Part shown: positions 1 through 5,909 of the stretch, piece after piece
How the letters are laid out: each line of letters begins with the position of its first letter
Position numbering within the stretch: position 1 is the first letter of the stretch
From: an uncultured Eubacteriales bacterium
Lineage (GTDB): Bacteria > Bacillota > Clostridia > Christensenellales > Aristaeellaceae
Assembly: GCA_900553905.1 (NCBI GenBank)
Contig: USFL01000018.1
Location: 1 to 12,867, forward strand
Direction of reading: 5' to 3'
Length of the DNA: 12,867 bases
The notes under the pieces: model-generated
Databases searched by the model: none
Told to the model about the DNA's origin: nothing
The model's input: the letters and a program-made list of their open reading frames with translations, nothing else
Made by a program: the position numbers and the translations under genes

Positions 1-40
1 TGATATACTCATTTCTGATCTTCGCCCAGTCAACGCCCAT
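1..40 (-). CDS. terS: Terminase small subunit, N-terminus only (cut by window edge)
   Basis: Only 13 codons are inside the window, reading MGVDWAKIRNEYI. This matches the usual opening of small terminase subunits in Bacillota phages (VDW-x-KI-x-NEYI, followed by a helix-turn-helix); the match is from memory of the family. TerS recognises phage DNA and hands it to the large terminase for packaging. A Shine-Dalgarno GGAGGT lies at 52-57 on the minus strand, 11 nt before this ATG. A second ATG at 42-44 is better spaced but reads only four codons before TGA. Its place after the late-regulator gene fits the first gene of the late operon. Confidence 0.6.
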   Translation of the reverse strand, partial: MGVDWAKIRNEYI

Positions 41-69
41 CCATGTTCACCACCTCCCGTGATTTTTTG

Positions 70-102
70 TATAAGAAAGAGCGCGGTGCCTTCGCACTGC
101 GC
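70..102 (-). terminator. GC-rich hairpin with U-rich tail upstream of terS
   Basis: On the minus strand the arms at 94-102 and 81-89 pair as GCGC-a-GTGC / GCAC-c-GCGC around a GAAG loop, followed by a T-rich stretch (TCTTTCTTAT). It could end early transcription or act as the leader terminator of the late transcript. The T-run is interrupted, so termination strength is uncertain. Confidence 0.4.
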
Positions 103-133
103 CCTACCGGCCTGTTCCGTTTTTCACGATGCC

Positions 134-167
134 ATTTTAGCACAAAACCATCGAAAAAAAGTATCAA
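134..167 (-). promoter_or_regulatory. Possible late-operon promoter
   Basis: The minus strand carries TGCTAAAAT, an extended -10 (TG-n-TAAAAT) with the hexamer at 134-139. A TTGATA at 162-167 is 22 bp upstream, too far for a normal -35. A weak -35 would be typical of an activator-dependent promoter. The gene for a likely late regulator ends at 164, directly upstream, and terS is directly downstream. Confidence 0.35.
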
Positions 168-574
168 ATTTCGCCGCTTCTGAACTGATGCAACAGCCAG
201 TAGAATTCCCGCCGTGCCCGGAAAAAGGCGTTGCGGTTTGCGGTGGGAAGTACGGCGGGATCCATGTAGATATACCCGATGCCATGGCAACAGTTGAGAA
301 TCAGTGCGTGATAGAAGCCGCCGCCTCCTGCAAGTTCCGCTGCGCGCTCGATCATGGCACAGTCGGCCAGCAGCCTCTCGCGACGTTCCACAGCTCGGGT
401 CACGGGATCAGAAATATCAGAACCGTGCGGCATACCCGTCAGTATCGGGGAGGACACGCCAGCCAGTGCGGCGGCTCTGGATTTTTTCTCCCCGTATTGC
501 CGACAGAAGGCACGAAGCTCCGCATAGGCGTACCGGCTGATGGTGTGGGGTACGGATGGGGGGATAGGTCGCAC
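164..574 (-). CDS. Phage late-gene transcriptional regulator-like protein (ArpU/RinA-type)
   Basis: This small basic protein of 136 aa carries the pattern SDISDPVTRAVERRERL, then a helix with ADCAMIERAA, and near the C-terminus FFRARREFYWLLHQF. In my recollection this layout is shared by sigma-region-4-like regulators lying just before terS in many Clostridia and other Bacillota phages (RinA/ArpU-like, activators of packaging and structural genes). No catalytic motif is seen. The chosen start is GTG at 572-574, because AGGAGG at 582-587 is 7 nt away; an in-frame ATG at 578-580 is only 1 nt from it. That ATG overlaps the stop of the upstream gene (ATGA), so translation is probably coupled. The exact family is uncertain. 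Confidence 0.65.
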   Translation of the reverse strand: MRPIPPSVPHTISRYAYAELRAFCRQYGEKKSRAAALAGVSSPILTGMPHGSDISDPVTRAVERRERLLADCAMIERAAELAGGGGFYHALILNCCHGIGYIYMDPAVLPTANRNAFFRARREFYWLLHQFRSGEI

Positions 575-576
575 TG

Positions 577-927
577 TCATTCCTCCTGTTCAGCGTCCAT
601 TTTCGCGCCGCAATTGGGGCAGTAATTGCTCTCCCAATACTCTTTATCGTTACAAACGCTGCACAAAAAGAATTGCTCATCGTCCGTTTCGGCGCACAGC
701 CATTCCCCATGCACCACGCACCGCCCTTCCCTGTCGGCCTGCACCAGATCGCGGAGGCGGGAAAGATCGTAGTCGTCGCCGAGGATGTCCTTTATTTCTC
801 CCAGCCTGTTCACGGCTTCAAAGAATGCGAAAAATCCATCGTAGTCAGTGAACAAACCAACTTTTGCTGATGCATCATTCTTCAACGGGTAAGACGATCC
901 CAGCTTTTTCTTTGTCAACCGCTCCAC
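577..927 (-). CDS. Small phage protein with C-terminal zinc ribbon
   Basis: The product is 116 aa from GTG at 925-927. An AGGAGG at 935-940 lies 7 nt before this GTG, whereas the in-frame ATG at 931-933 is 1 nt away, so GTG is preferred. The C-terminus has a HGEWL segment, then CSVC and YCPNCGAKMD, giving two CxxC pairs that should bind one zinc ion. The N-terminal half has the YDGFFAFFEAVNRLGEIKDILG helix region seen in small early proteins of Clostridia phages. Function is unknown. The stop TGA overlaps the region where the late regulator starts. Confidence 0.75.
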   Translation of the reverse strand: MERLTKKKLGSSYPLKNDASAKVGLFTDYDGFFAFFEAVNRLGEIKDILGDDYDLSRLRDLVQADREGRCVVHGEWLCAETDDEQFFLCSVCNDKEYWESNYCPNCGAKMDAEQEE

Positions 928-940
928 GCTCATTCCTCCT

Positions 941-1033
941 TTATGCCGCGCCATTCTGGTGTACTACATCCGTCACTGATGGTAGCATATCTATCATGTT
1001 TTTCGCACCAACATGTTCAAATTTGCACTTCAT
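941..1033 (-). CDS. Tiny 30-aa phage protein
   Basis: The ATG at 1031-1033 is preceded by GAGGGGG with about 8 nt spacing and overlaps the stop of the upstream frame as ATGA. The peptide starts MKCKFEHVGAKNMIDMLPSV. It is too short to assign. The coupling and ribosome site make it plausible, but a chance frame cannot be excluded. Confidence 0.45.
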   Translation of the reverse strand: MKCKFEHVGAKNMIDMLPSVTDVVHQNGAA

Positions 1034-1236
1034 GTCATCATCCCCCTCAGCCGCTTTTCCATCTCGGCCCACGCCTGATCCGCAATCGGGCGACCGCACA
1101 CAGGTCAATATGAAGGCCAGCACTTGATGTGTTTGGCTAACTTCTCAATGTCTTTGCAGTTCAAGCACGGTTCCCACTTCTCGCGGTTGATGTCTGACAG
1201 GGCCTTCGCGTCAATCGGTCTTGATTCAATCGTCAT
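1030..1236 (-). pseudogene. Small zinc-ribbon phage protein interrupted by an in-frame TGA at a Cys position
   Basis: The ATG at 1234-1236 has AAGGAGG 7 nt upstream. The frame reads through REKWEPCLNC and ...KCWPSY to a TGA at 1105-1107 (codon 44). It then continues in the same frame as PVCGRPIADQAWAEMEKRLRG to a second TGA at 1030-1032. Related small phage proteins, as I recall them, read KWEPC-x2-C ... SYCPVCGRPLT-x-EAW. The premature TGA therefore sits exactly where the first Cys of the second CxxC pair belongs. The frame after the TGA still looks selected and ends in an ATGA overlap with the next start. The simplest reading is a recent nonsense mutation (TGC or TGT to TGA) or a sequence error. 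As written, a 43-aa product lacking half its zinc site would be made. Confidence 0.75.
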
Positions 1237-1432
1237 GATGGGCCTCCTTCTTAATCTCAACCAACGGGCACCATGCCGGCTTTCCGTACTTCCAGTTTCC
1301 GCTACAAAAGCTCGTTGGACAGTCCTTTCCGACCACAGCACACACCCTATCTCCATAAAAACTATGCTTGCTTAGTTTGCACTCTTTGCAGGTTTTCGGG
1401 ATTCTCCGCATTTTTGTTTTGGCTACGATCAC
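1226..1432 (-). CDS. Small cysteine-rich phage protein
   Basis: The 68-aa product starts at GTG 1430-1432, preceded by GGAGGGG with 5 nt spacing, and overlaps the upstream frame's stop as GTGA. Seven Cys residues are seen at 15, 18, 31, 38, 43 and 55 plus neighbouring motif residues: CKEC near the start, GDRVC in the middle and KPAWCPL near the end. This CxxC...C...P-x-WCPL pattern recurs in tiny early proteins of Clostridia phages and suggests a structural zinc site. Function is unknown. Its end overlaps the start of the interrupted zinc-ribbon gene by 11 nt. Confidence 0.7.
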   Translation of the reverse strand: MIVAKTKMRRIPKTCKECKLSKHSFYGDRVCAVVGKDCPTSFCSGNWKYGKPAWCPLVEIKKEAHHDD

Positions 1433-1617
1433 TTCAACCCCTCCAATTCCTCCGGCGACAGGATCGGCGCGCGGGTGTTAAACTGTTTTATTGCTTCTTG
1501 TTTGCTTGAGTTTCAACGATGATTGTCGAAGCTCGCAACACATCCACACTCTTTGCACTTGGAAAACATCAAACCACCAAATCCAGAAACGGTAATTGGT
1601 TTAATCGTCCCGTTCAT
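1429..1617 (-). pseudogene. Small CxxC phage protein interrupted by an in-frame TGA
   Basis: The ATG at 1615-1617 has GAGGTGA 6 nt upstream, inside the end of dnaB. The frame contains KCKECG and reaches TGA at 1513-1515 (codon 35), giving a 34-aa peptide. Without a frame change it continues as NSSKQEAIKQFNTRAP and SPEELEGLK to TGA at 1429-1431. The later segment resembles the EAI-x2-W/F-N-x-R ending of the common phage Lar/zinc-ribbon small proteins, and its stop forms a GTGA overlap with the next gene. Both halves therefore look like one former gene of 62 sense codons. CGA (Arg) to TGA is one single-step explanation. Confidence 0.65.
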
Positions 1618-1623
1618 CTTTGC

Positions 1624-2955
1624 TCACCTCGCAATGCAAGTATAGGTCATGTGCGGCGCGTCAAACTCCACGCCGAAGGACCCGTTTTCGCCCTGGCGCT
1701 GCTTGGCCACCCGCACCACGATGTACTGATATCCCTCCCGCGCCTCGATGGCCCCGCGCGTGTCGGTGTCATACGAGGGAATGCTGCGGTCGCTGCCGCT
1801 GGTGGGGTGATGCAGAAAGATCACGATGTCCGCGTCCTGCTCAATGTTGCCCGATTCGCGCAGGTCGCTCAGGTCCGGCATCACCGGCGCACGCTCGCCG
1901 CCGGCGCTTACCGTCTGCCGCCCCACCTGCGCCATGGCCACCACCGGCACCTGCAGATCCAGTGCGATGTCCTTGAGGGCGCGGCTCACATGGCCCACGG
2001 CCTCATAGCGCTTTTGCAGGCGCGCGCTGGTGCGCAGAATTTGCAGGTAATCCACCACCAGCAGGTCGAGGTTTCCCAATTCCTTTTCCCGCTGGGCCTG
2101 CACGCGCAGCTCCTCCACCGTGGCGCTGTCGAAGGTGAACGCCAGCGGCAGGCGGCCCATCTCCCCGCAGCACCCGGCCAGCTCGCCCCATTCCTCCTGC
2201 GACAGCGCCCCTCGGCGCAGCCGGGCGCTGTTGATGCCCGAAAGATGCGCGGCGATGCGGTGCGCGTATTGCATCTGCCGCATTTCGCGGCTGCATACCA
2301 GCACATGCCGTCCCTGCCGGGCGGCGTTGAGGGCGATCTGCATGCCGAAGGCCGATTTGCCCACCGCGGGCCGCGCGCCGATCACCGCCAGATCGCCCGG
2401 CTCCAGGCAGAAGATCAGGCGGTCAAGATCCGGAATTCCGGTCAGAATCCCCGTTATTTCGCCGCGGGACCGCCGTTCCACATCGTCGTATACACCGCTG
2501 GCCAGCTCGTCCATGCGCACGATGCGCCCGGACGGCGCGTCCAGACCGCGCAGAGCGGTACGCAGCGCGTCGGTGCAGGCGTCCACGTCCTCGCCCTCGG
2601 TCAGTTTGTGGCAAAACGCGCTGGCCATGGCATAGGCGCTCCGGGCCCGACAAAGGCCCCGTAGCCGGGCGATGTAGTGCCCCGCGTTCGCCCCCGATAC
2701 CGCAAAGCGCATGCACCCGATCAGGTATTCCGCCATGTCCGGCTCGCCCGCGTCGCGCAGGGCGCCCTGCACGCTCAGCGGCTCGATGGGCTCGCGCCGC
2801 TCCTGAAGCCGCCGCATGCACGATAGAATCTTTTCGTTCAGCGGGTCGTGCATGAGGTCTGCCGGCAGCGTCGGCAGCTGCTTTTGTACCTCCGCATCCG
2901 TCAAAAGCGCGCCGATCAGCCACTTTTCGCTCTCGTGGTCGTACAGGGGGATCAT
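1624..2955 (-). CDS. dnaB: Replicative DNA helicase, DnaB family
   Basis: The 443-aa product is the normal length for a phage DnaB. The N-terminal domain covers about residues 1-135. The RecA-like helicase domain carries Walker A GARPAVGKS (193-201), a CSREM motif with the catalytic-position Glu (221-225), Walker B LLVVDYLQI (298-306), AQVGRQ (342-347), DLSDLRESGNIEQDADIVIF (361-380) and VAKQRQGENG near 416-425, the arginine-finger region. It unwinds DNA 5' to 3' at the phage fork as a hexamer, loaded by the initiator encoded just upstream. The start ATG overlaps that gene's stop (ATGA), with GAGGGGTGA upstream. The stop is TGA, which shows that TGA terminates here. Confidence 0.97.
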   Translation of the reverse strand: MIPLYDHESEKWLIGALLTDAEVQKQLPTLPADLMHDPLNEKILSCMRRLQERREPIEPLSVQGALRDAGEPDMAEYLIGCMRFAVSGANAGHYIARLRGLCRARSAYAMASAFCHKLTEGEDVDACTDALRTALRGLDAPSGRIVRMDELASGVYDDVERRSRGEITGILTGIPDLDRLIFCLEPGDLAVIGARPAVGKSAFGMQIALNAARQGRHVLVCSREMRQMQYAHRIAAHLSGINSARLRRGALSQEEWGELAGCCGEMGRLPLAFTFDSATVEELRVQAQREKELGNLDLLVVDYLQILRTSARLQKRYEAVGHVSRALKDIALDLQVPVVAMAQVGRQTVSAGGERAPVMPDLSDLRESGNIEQDADIVIFLHHPTSGSDRSIPSYDTDTRGAIEAREGYQYIVVRVAKQRQGENGSFGVEFDAPHMTYTCIAR

Positions 2956-3785
2956 CTGGGCAGCTCACCCCTCAGCCGCGCCAGCGTGCGCGCATCCTCG
3001 CGCAGCCGTGCGGAATCCGCCTCGCCTTCCGGCGCCCGCGCATCCTGACGCGCCTCGTCCATCCCGCCGCGCTCACGCCACCTGCGCAGGATCGCCGCCA
3101 CGTACCGCCAGCTGCGCGTGCTCGCGCCGCCCGTGCCCGCCCGCCGGATCGCCTCCCGCACCCATGCCGCCGAGTAGTCCGCCACCAGCCGGTTACCCTG
3201 GCTCAGGTCCGCCGCGCTTTGCGGAATGCCGATCTCCGCCGCGGCCTCCAGCACATCGTCCATCTCCCGCTGCAGGGCGTCGGCCTCCTCCTGTGTCAGC
3301 AGGGGAAGCGTTTGGGCCGCAGGTTGCGGGGTACTTTGTGGGGCAGGTTGAGGGGTACTTTGCGCCGCTATTTGCGCCCTTATATTACTGCTGCTGTTGA
3401 TAGTAGCAGTAGTATATAAGGGGGCAGGTTGCGGGGTATGTTGCGGGGTATGTTGCGGGGTATGTTGCGGGGTATGTTGCGGGGTACTTTGCGCCGCTAT
3501 TTGCTCCGCAACGCTGTAAATGGTGTAAAGCGGCGCCTTCCGGCCGCGCTGGCTCTGCCAGTCGATCAGCCCCTTGGTTTTCAGTCCGTTTCGCGCCCGC
3601 TCCACGGAATCCTTGCTTGAACCTGTGTAAACCTTCAGCAAGTCCATCGGAACCGAAAGCCCCTCCGACTTTCCACACCTTGCGCTGATGGCCGCCAGCG
3701 CGTGCCATAAAGCGATTTCGTGGGCCGTCAGGGGCCTTGCTATCATCCGATCGATCAGAGCCAAAGCTTCACGCGCGTAGTTCAT
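2952..3785 (-). CDS. Replication initiator / helicase loader with DnaD-type C-terminal domain
   Basis: The 277-aa product starts at ATG 3783-3785, with AAGGGAG 7 nt upstream; the longer frame to 3875 lacks this support. Residues 1-90 look like a winged helix (TAHEIALWHALAAI ... SKDSVERARNGLKTKGLI). Residues 93-160 are a low-complexity linker rich in T, P, Q, A and H, encoded by 12-bp repeats. Residues about 200-240 (DYSAAWVREAIRRA ... SWRYVAAILRRWRERG) match the DnaD/DnaB_2 signature. Such proteins bind the phage origin and recruit DnaB, which is encoded immediately downstream with a 4-nt overlap. The repeats inside the gene may be the origin itself. Confidence 0.85.
   Translation of the reverse strand: MNYAREALALIDRMIARPLTAHEIALWHALAAISARCGKSEGLSVPMDLLKVYTGSSKDSVERARNGLKTKGLIDWQSQRGRKAPLYTIYSVAEQIAAQSTPQHTPQHTPQHTPQHTPQPAPLYTTATINSSSNIRAQIAAQSTPQPAPQSTPQPAAQTLPLLTQEEADALQREMDDVLEAAAEIGIPQSAADLSQGNRLVADYSAAWVREAIRRAGTGGASTRSWRYVAAILRRWRERGGMDEARQDARAPEGEADSARLREDARTLARLRGELPR
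3316..3375. repeat. Degenerate 12-bp tandem repeats, cluster 1 (candidate origin iterons)
   Basis: Five contiguous 12-bp units lie at 3316, 3328, 3340, 3352 and 3364: GCCGCAGGTTGC, GGGGTACTTTGT, GGGGCAGGTTGA, GGGGTACTTTGC, GCCGCTATTTGC. They are in phase with the codons of the initiator linker (four residues per unit) and in the same orientation as cluster 2. The last two units and the following GC recur at 3481-3504, a 24-bp direct repeat. Confidence 0.8.
3380..3420. repeat. AT-rich imperfect palindrome between the two repeat clusters (candidate unwinding element)
   Basis: The stretch starts TTATATTACTGCTGCTG and ends GTAGCAGTAGTATATAAG. Its arms pair over about 17 positions with one extra base and a few mismatches. 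It is the most AT-rich stretch in an otherwise GC-rich gene and lies exactly between the repeat clusters, as expected for a DNA unwinding element. It also encodes the linker, so no frame is broken. Confidence 0.55.
3421..3492. repeat. 12-bp tandem repeats, cluster 2 (candidate origin iterons)
   Basis: Six 12-bp units run without gaps. The first is GGGGCAGGTTGC, then four identical copies of GGGGTATGTTGC at 3433-3480, then GGGGTACTTTGC. On the coding strand the perfect units give repeated T-P-Q-H. The exact nucleotide identity of four units, including third codon positions, is more than the protein repeat alone requires. It suggests either recent expansion or selection on the DNA as binding sites for the initiator. 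Confidence 0.9.
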
Positions 3786-3805
3786 GATCCGGCTCCCTTC
3801 GTGTG

Positions 3806-4591
3806 TCATGTGAGGGCGTTTTCTGTTTCTGCATGAGCGCCCCTGCCGTGTGGCGACAGTCCGTGAATCCCACATAGCCGTTCGTCCAGCGGGATGCCGT
3901 ATATGTGGTACTTTTCATCAAAGGCAGTCTGGCCTATCTGGTCCACCTCCTGATGGTGCGTCCGGCACAGGCTTTCGGCCAGAAGGCCGATATGTGCGAT
4001 GCGTTTCCGGCTTCGCCCCATTCCCACGCGCGTCACATGGTGCAGGTCCGCAGGGCCTCCTGCCAGTCCGCAGACGGCGCAGCGTCGGTTGAGCAGGCAG
4101 GCGTACAGGTAGCGGGAAACGTCCTCCGCACGTTCTGTCAGCGGCCCGCTGGTGGGAATGTCATAGGCCACGCACAGGTCGATCAGCCAGCCAAGAAACT
4201 CGCGCGCCGTGGTCATATCGGCGCAGTTTTCGTTTTTGGGCGAAAGCGAGAAAATGGGAATATCCATCAGATCGCAGAACCGCTGCGTCAGGGAGTAGCG
4301 CACCTCCTCGCTGTCTGTTGTGTCGATGATGTACTGCAGCTGCAAGGCGCACAGCGTCTCATGAAAGACGCGATCCCTGTATGCAAACCCGCTCTGCCAC
4401 CGGGCAATGTCGTGCACCATGGCGTGGATCGCGCGGCTCTGCTTTGGGGTTAGTTGCCTCCCGTCGCATAAAAGCACCTGTACGTCCTCATATCTGCGAA
4501 GCACAAAGCGCTGCCAGTCGCTGTACGGGGCACGGATGGTCAGCCCCTCCGGCCCCGCGTCGATGATCTTGCCGGAAATGGTTTCGCTCAT
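3806..4591 (-). CDS. Phage HNH nuclease of the HNHc_6 type
   Basis: The 261-aa product has an N-terminal region (1-110) typical of these proteins, with LTPKQSRAIHAM and a helical segment. A C-terminal HNH-like zinc domain follows: CAVC (171-174), DLHHV (182-186), then LCRTHHQEVDQIG (208-220) and FDEKYHI. The Cys pairs can hold the fold, while HH and the later His residues would form the metal-binding active site. The family (putative HNHc nuclease, Pfam HNHc_6, from memory) is found in replication modules of Bacillota siphophages; its precise role is not settled. The start has CAGGAG 7 nt upstream. It ends 20 bp before the initiator gene. Confidence 0.85.
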   Translation of the reverse strand: MSETISGKIIDAGPEGLTIRAPYSDWQRFVLRRYEDVQVLLCDGRQLTPKQSRAIHAMVHDIARWQSGFAYRDRVFHETLCALQLQYIIDTTDSEEVRYSLTQRFCDLMDIPIFSLSPKNENCADMTTAREFLGWLIDLCVAYDIPTSGPLTERAEDVSRYLYACLLNRRCAVCGLAGGPADLHHVTRVGMGRSRKRIAHIGLLAESLCRTHHQEVDQIGQTAFDEKYHIYGIPLDERLCGIHGLSPHGRGAHAETENALT

Positions 4592-4641
4592 ATGGATGCT
4601 CCTGCCTCTCTGCCGTACAGACCAGCCGGCCTTGCGTCATG

Positions 4642-4680
4642 CCAGCGGCAAGCGACGTTTCTGCAGCCGCCTGCCGCTGG
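4642..4680 (-). promoter_or_regulatory. Long hairpin in the gap between two early genes
   Basis: In the 99-bp gap before the HNH gene, the minus strand pairs CCAGCGGCAGGCG (4668-4680) with CGCTTGCCGCTGG (4642-4654). This is a 13-bp stem with a single G-U pair and a 13-nt loop. No U-run follows on either strand, so it is unlikely to be an intrinsic terminator. It may protect or process the operon mRNA. Confidence 0.55.
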
Positions 4681-4690
4681 AAATTTGCAA

Positions 4691-5485
4691 TCAGGCAATC
4701 ACGACCACGTTGCAGTCCTTGAGCCTTTCGCGCAGGTATGCGCCGACCCTGCGCACGGCCTCCACCTGCCACTGGCCGCCGTCGGCCTCAAAGATCGCAG
4801 CACGCTTGCCCTCCTTGAACCGCACCACGAAGGGGGACTCCACCTGCTCCACCTCGGTAAAAGTGCGCATGGGGCGTAGGTAAGCAGGGTTTTTGAAAAT
4901 GGTCTTGTCTACCTCCTGAACGCCGCTTTTGACCATCACGCGCTGGCTCACGCCATCGTCGCTGACCTGCATGGACTGTTCCTCGGTCATGTTGTTGACC
5001 ACGCGCATAACCACGTCGCGGCAATCAGATGGGATAAAGCACGTTTGCAAAGCCACAAACAGCGCCTCGCTATCCATGAATGTATCAAAGGCAATGCAGG
5101 GCGGGTCATATGCGCACTTTGCATACAGCGCGCGCTCCTTTGCCTCGCCAAGCGCGTGGCTTTTTACACAAACTTGATCGGGAGCGGTAACGACAACCAG
5201 CGCGGGCGGATTCTCGGCGGTAAAGAGCTTGTCCGTATCGGCCTTGATCCAATCGATCAGCCCATCCAGCGTATAGGCGATAAAGGTATCAGGGGTTCTC
5301 ACGGGTTTCGGCTTGGCCTCCGGCATTTTTTGGTATATATTGCCACGCCAGATGTAATCCTCGCCGTTTGCGGAAAAAATGTGCGGCAACTCGTTGGCGT
5401 GCTCTGCTTTAACCGCGCGCTCCGTGAGGGCTTGCACGAACGTTGCCACCTCTTTTATGTCGGTTCCCTTGTACTGCTGATCCAT
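4691..5485 (-). CDS. Conserved phage protein of unknown function (possibly DUF2303-like)
   Basis: The 264-aa product starts at ATG 5483-5485, with AAAGGAG 8 nt upstream. The ATG at 5501-5503 has no ribosome site and abuts the previous stop. Seen features: a short helical N-terminus (TDIKEVATFVQALTERAV), a middle acidic/hydrophobic region (AFDTFMDSEALFVALQTC), and a C-terminal half with VMRVVNNMTEEQSMQVSDDG, FTEVEQVESPFVVRF and GQWQVEAVRRVGAYL. No catalytic motif or membrane segment is visible. The gene order next to RecT and the strand-like C-terminus recall DUF2303 (YfdQ-like) phage proteins, but I cannot confirm this. It sits in the replication/recombination operon, so a DNA-metabolism role is an inference. 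Confidence 0.7.
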   Translation of the reverse strand: MDQQYKGTDIKEVATFVQALTERAVKAEHANELPHIFSANGEDYIWRGNIYQKMPEAKPKPVRTPDTFIAYTLDGLIDWIKADTDKLFTAENPPALVVVTAPDQVCVKSHALGEAKERALYAKCAYDPPCIAFDTFMDSEALFVALQTCFIPSDCRDVVMRVVNNMTEEQSMQVSDDGVSQRVMVKSGVQEVDKTIFKNPAYLRPMRTFTEVEQVESPFVVRFKEGKRAAIFEADGGQWQVEAVRRVGAYLRERLKDCNVVVIA

Positions 5486-5503
5486 GGTATCTACTCCTTT
5501 CAT

Positions 5504-5887
5504 TTATCGTGCGGCGGATTCTCCGCTCGGTTTGAACTCCACGACATTTGGCATGGGCTGTTCCTCGCCCGCCATGTCGATTTGTCCGGGTAGCTGATCC
5601 GTCTGCTCGGTCACCTGCACACTGCCGTCGTCCCGCTGGCGCATGAACACGGTTTGCTGCAGCGCCTCCGGCGCGGCGGGCGCGCTCTTGATGTCGTAGA
5701 GGATGGCCGCTGCATCGCGGTTGGCGTTGGGCTTAATGGTCACCTTGAGGGTGATGGTACGTGCCTTGGTGGCGGGGGCGCGCATGTCGTACACGTTATC
5801 CCACAGGCGCGTAAGTTCGTCATTGAAGCGTTTGGTGATGGCGCCGTCCATGAGCTGGTCCAGGCCTCGATAGGGTTTTTGGGGCAT
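5504..5887 (-). CDS. 'Replication terminator'-like phage protein
   Basis: The 127-aa product has an N-terminus (DQLMDGAITKRFNDELTRLW) and a following ARTITLKVTIKPNANRDAA that match a small protein family in Clostridia phages usually annotated 'replication terminator protein'. I know of no experimental basis for that name. The middle is strand-rich; the C-terminus is charged and probably disordered. The start has GGAAGGA 8 nt upstream. It follows the MBL gene by 22 bp, in the same operon. No enzyme motif is seen. Confidence 0.7.
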   Translation of the reverse strand: MPQKPYRGLDQLMDGAITKRFNDELTRLWDNVYDMRAPATKARTITLKVTIKPNANRDAAAILYDIKSAPAAPEALQQTVFMRQRDDGSVQVTEQTDQLPGQIDMAGEEQPMPNVVEFKPSGESAAR

Positions 5888-5909
5888 GGCTTTGTTCCTT
5901 CCTTTCGTT

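Noticed and set aside
1030..1617. Reassignment of TGA to a sense codon in this phage
   Set aside because: TGA ends many intact genes here at natural lengths, often in ATGA or GTGA overlaps (for example dnaB, the initiator, HNH, recT). It is a working stop codon.
1429..1617. Selenocysteine at codon 35 of the small CxxC gene
   Set aside because: The bases after this TGA are A-rich and show no hairpin, and the position is not an evident Cys.
1519..2664. Long plus-strand open frame opposite dnaB
   Set aside because: It is a GC-rich mirror of dnaB with no ribosome site and a low-complexity product; the minus strand has unmistakable helicase motifs.
3316..3492. CRISPR array
   Set aside because: The 12-bp units are contiguous with no spacers and are in phase with codons of the initiator.
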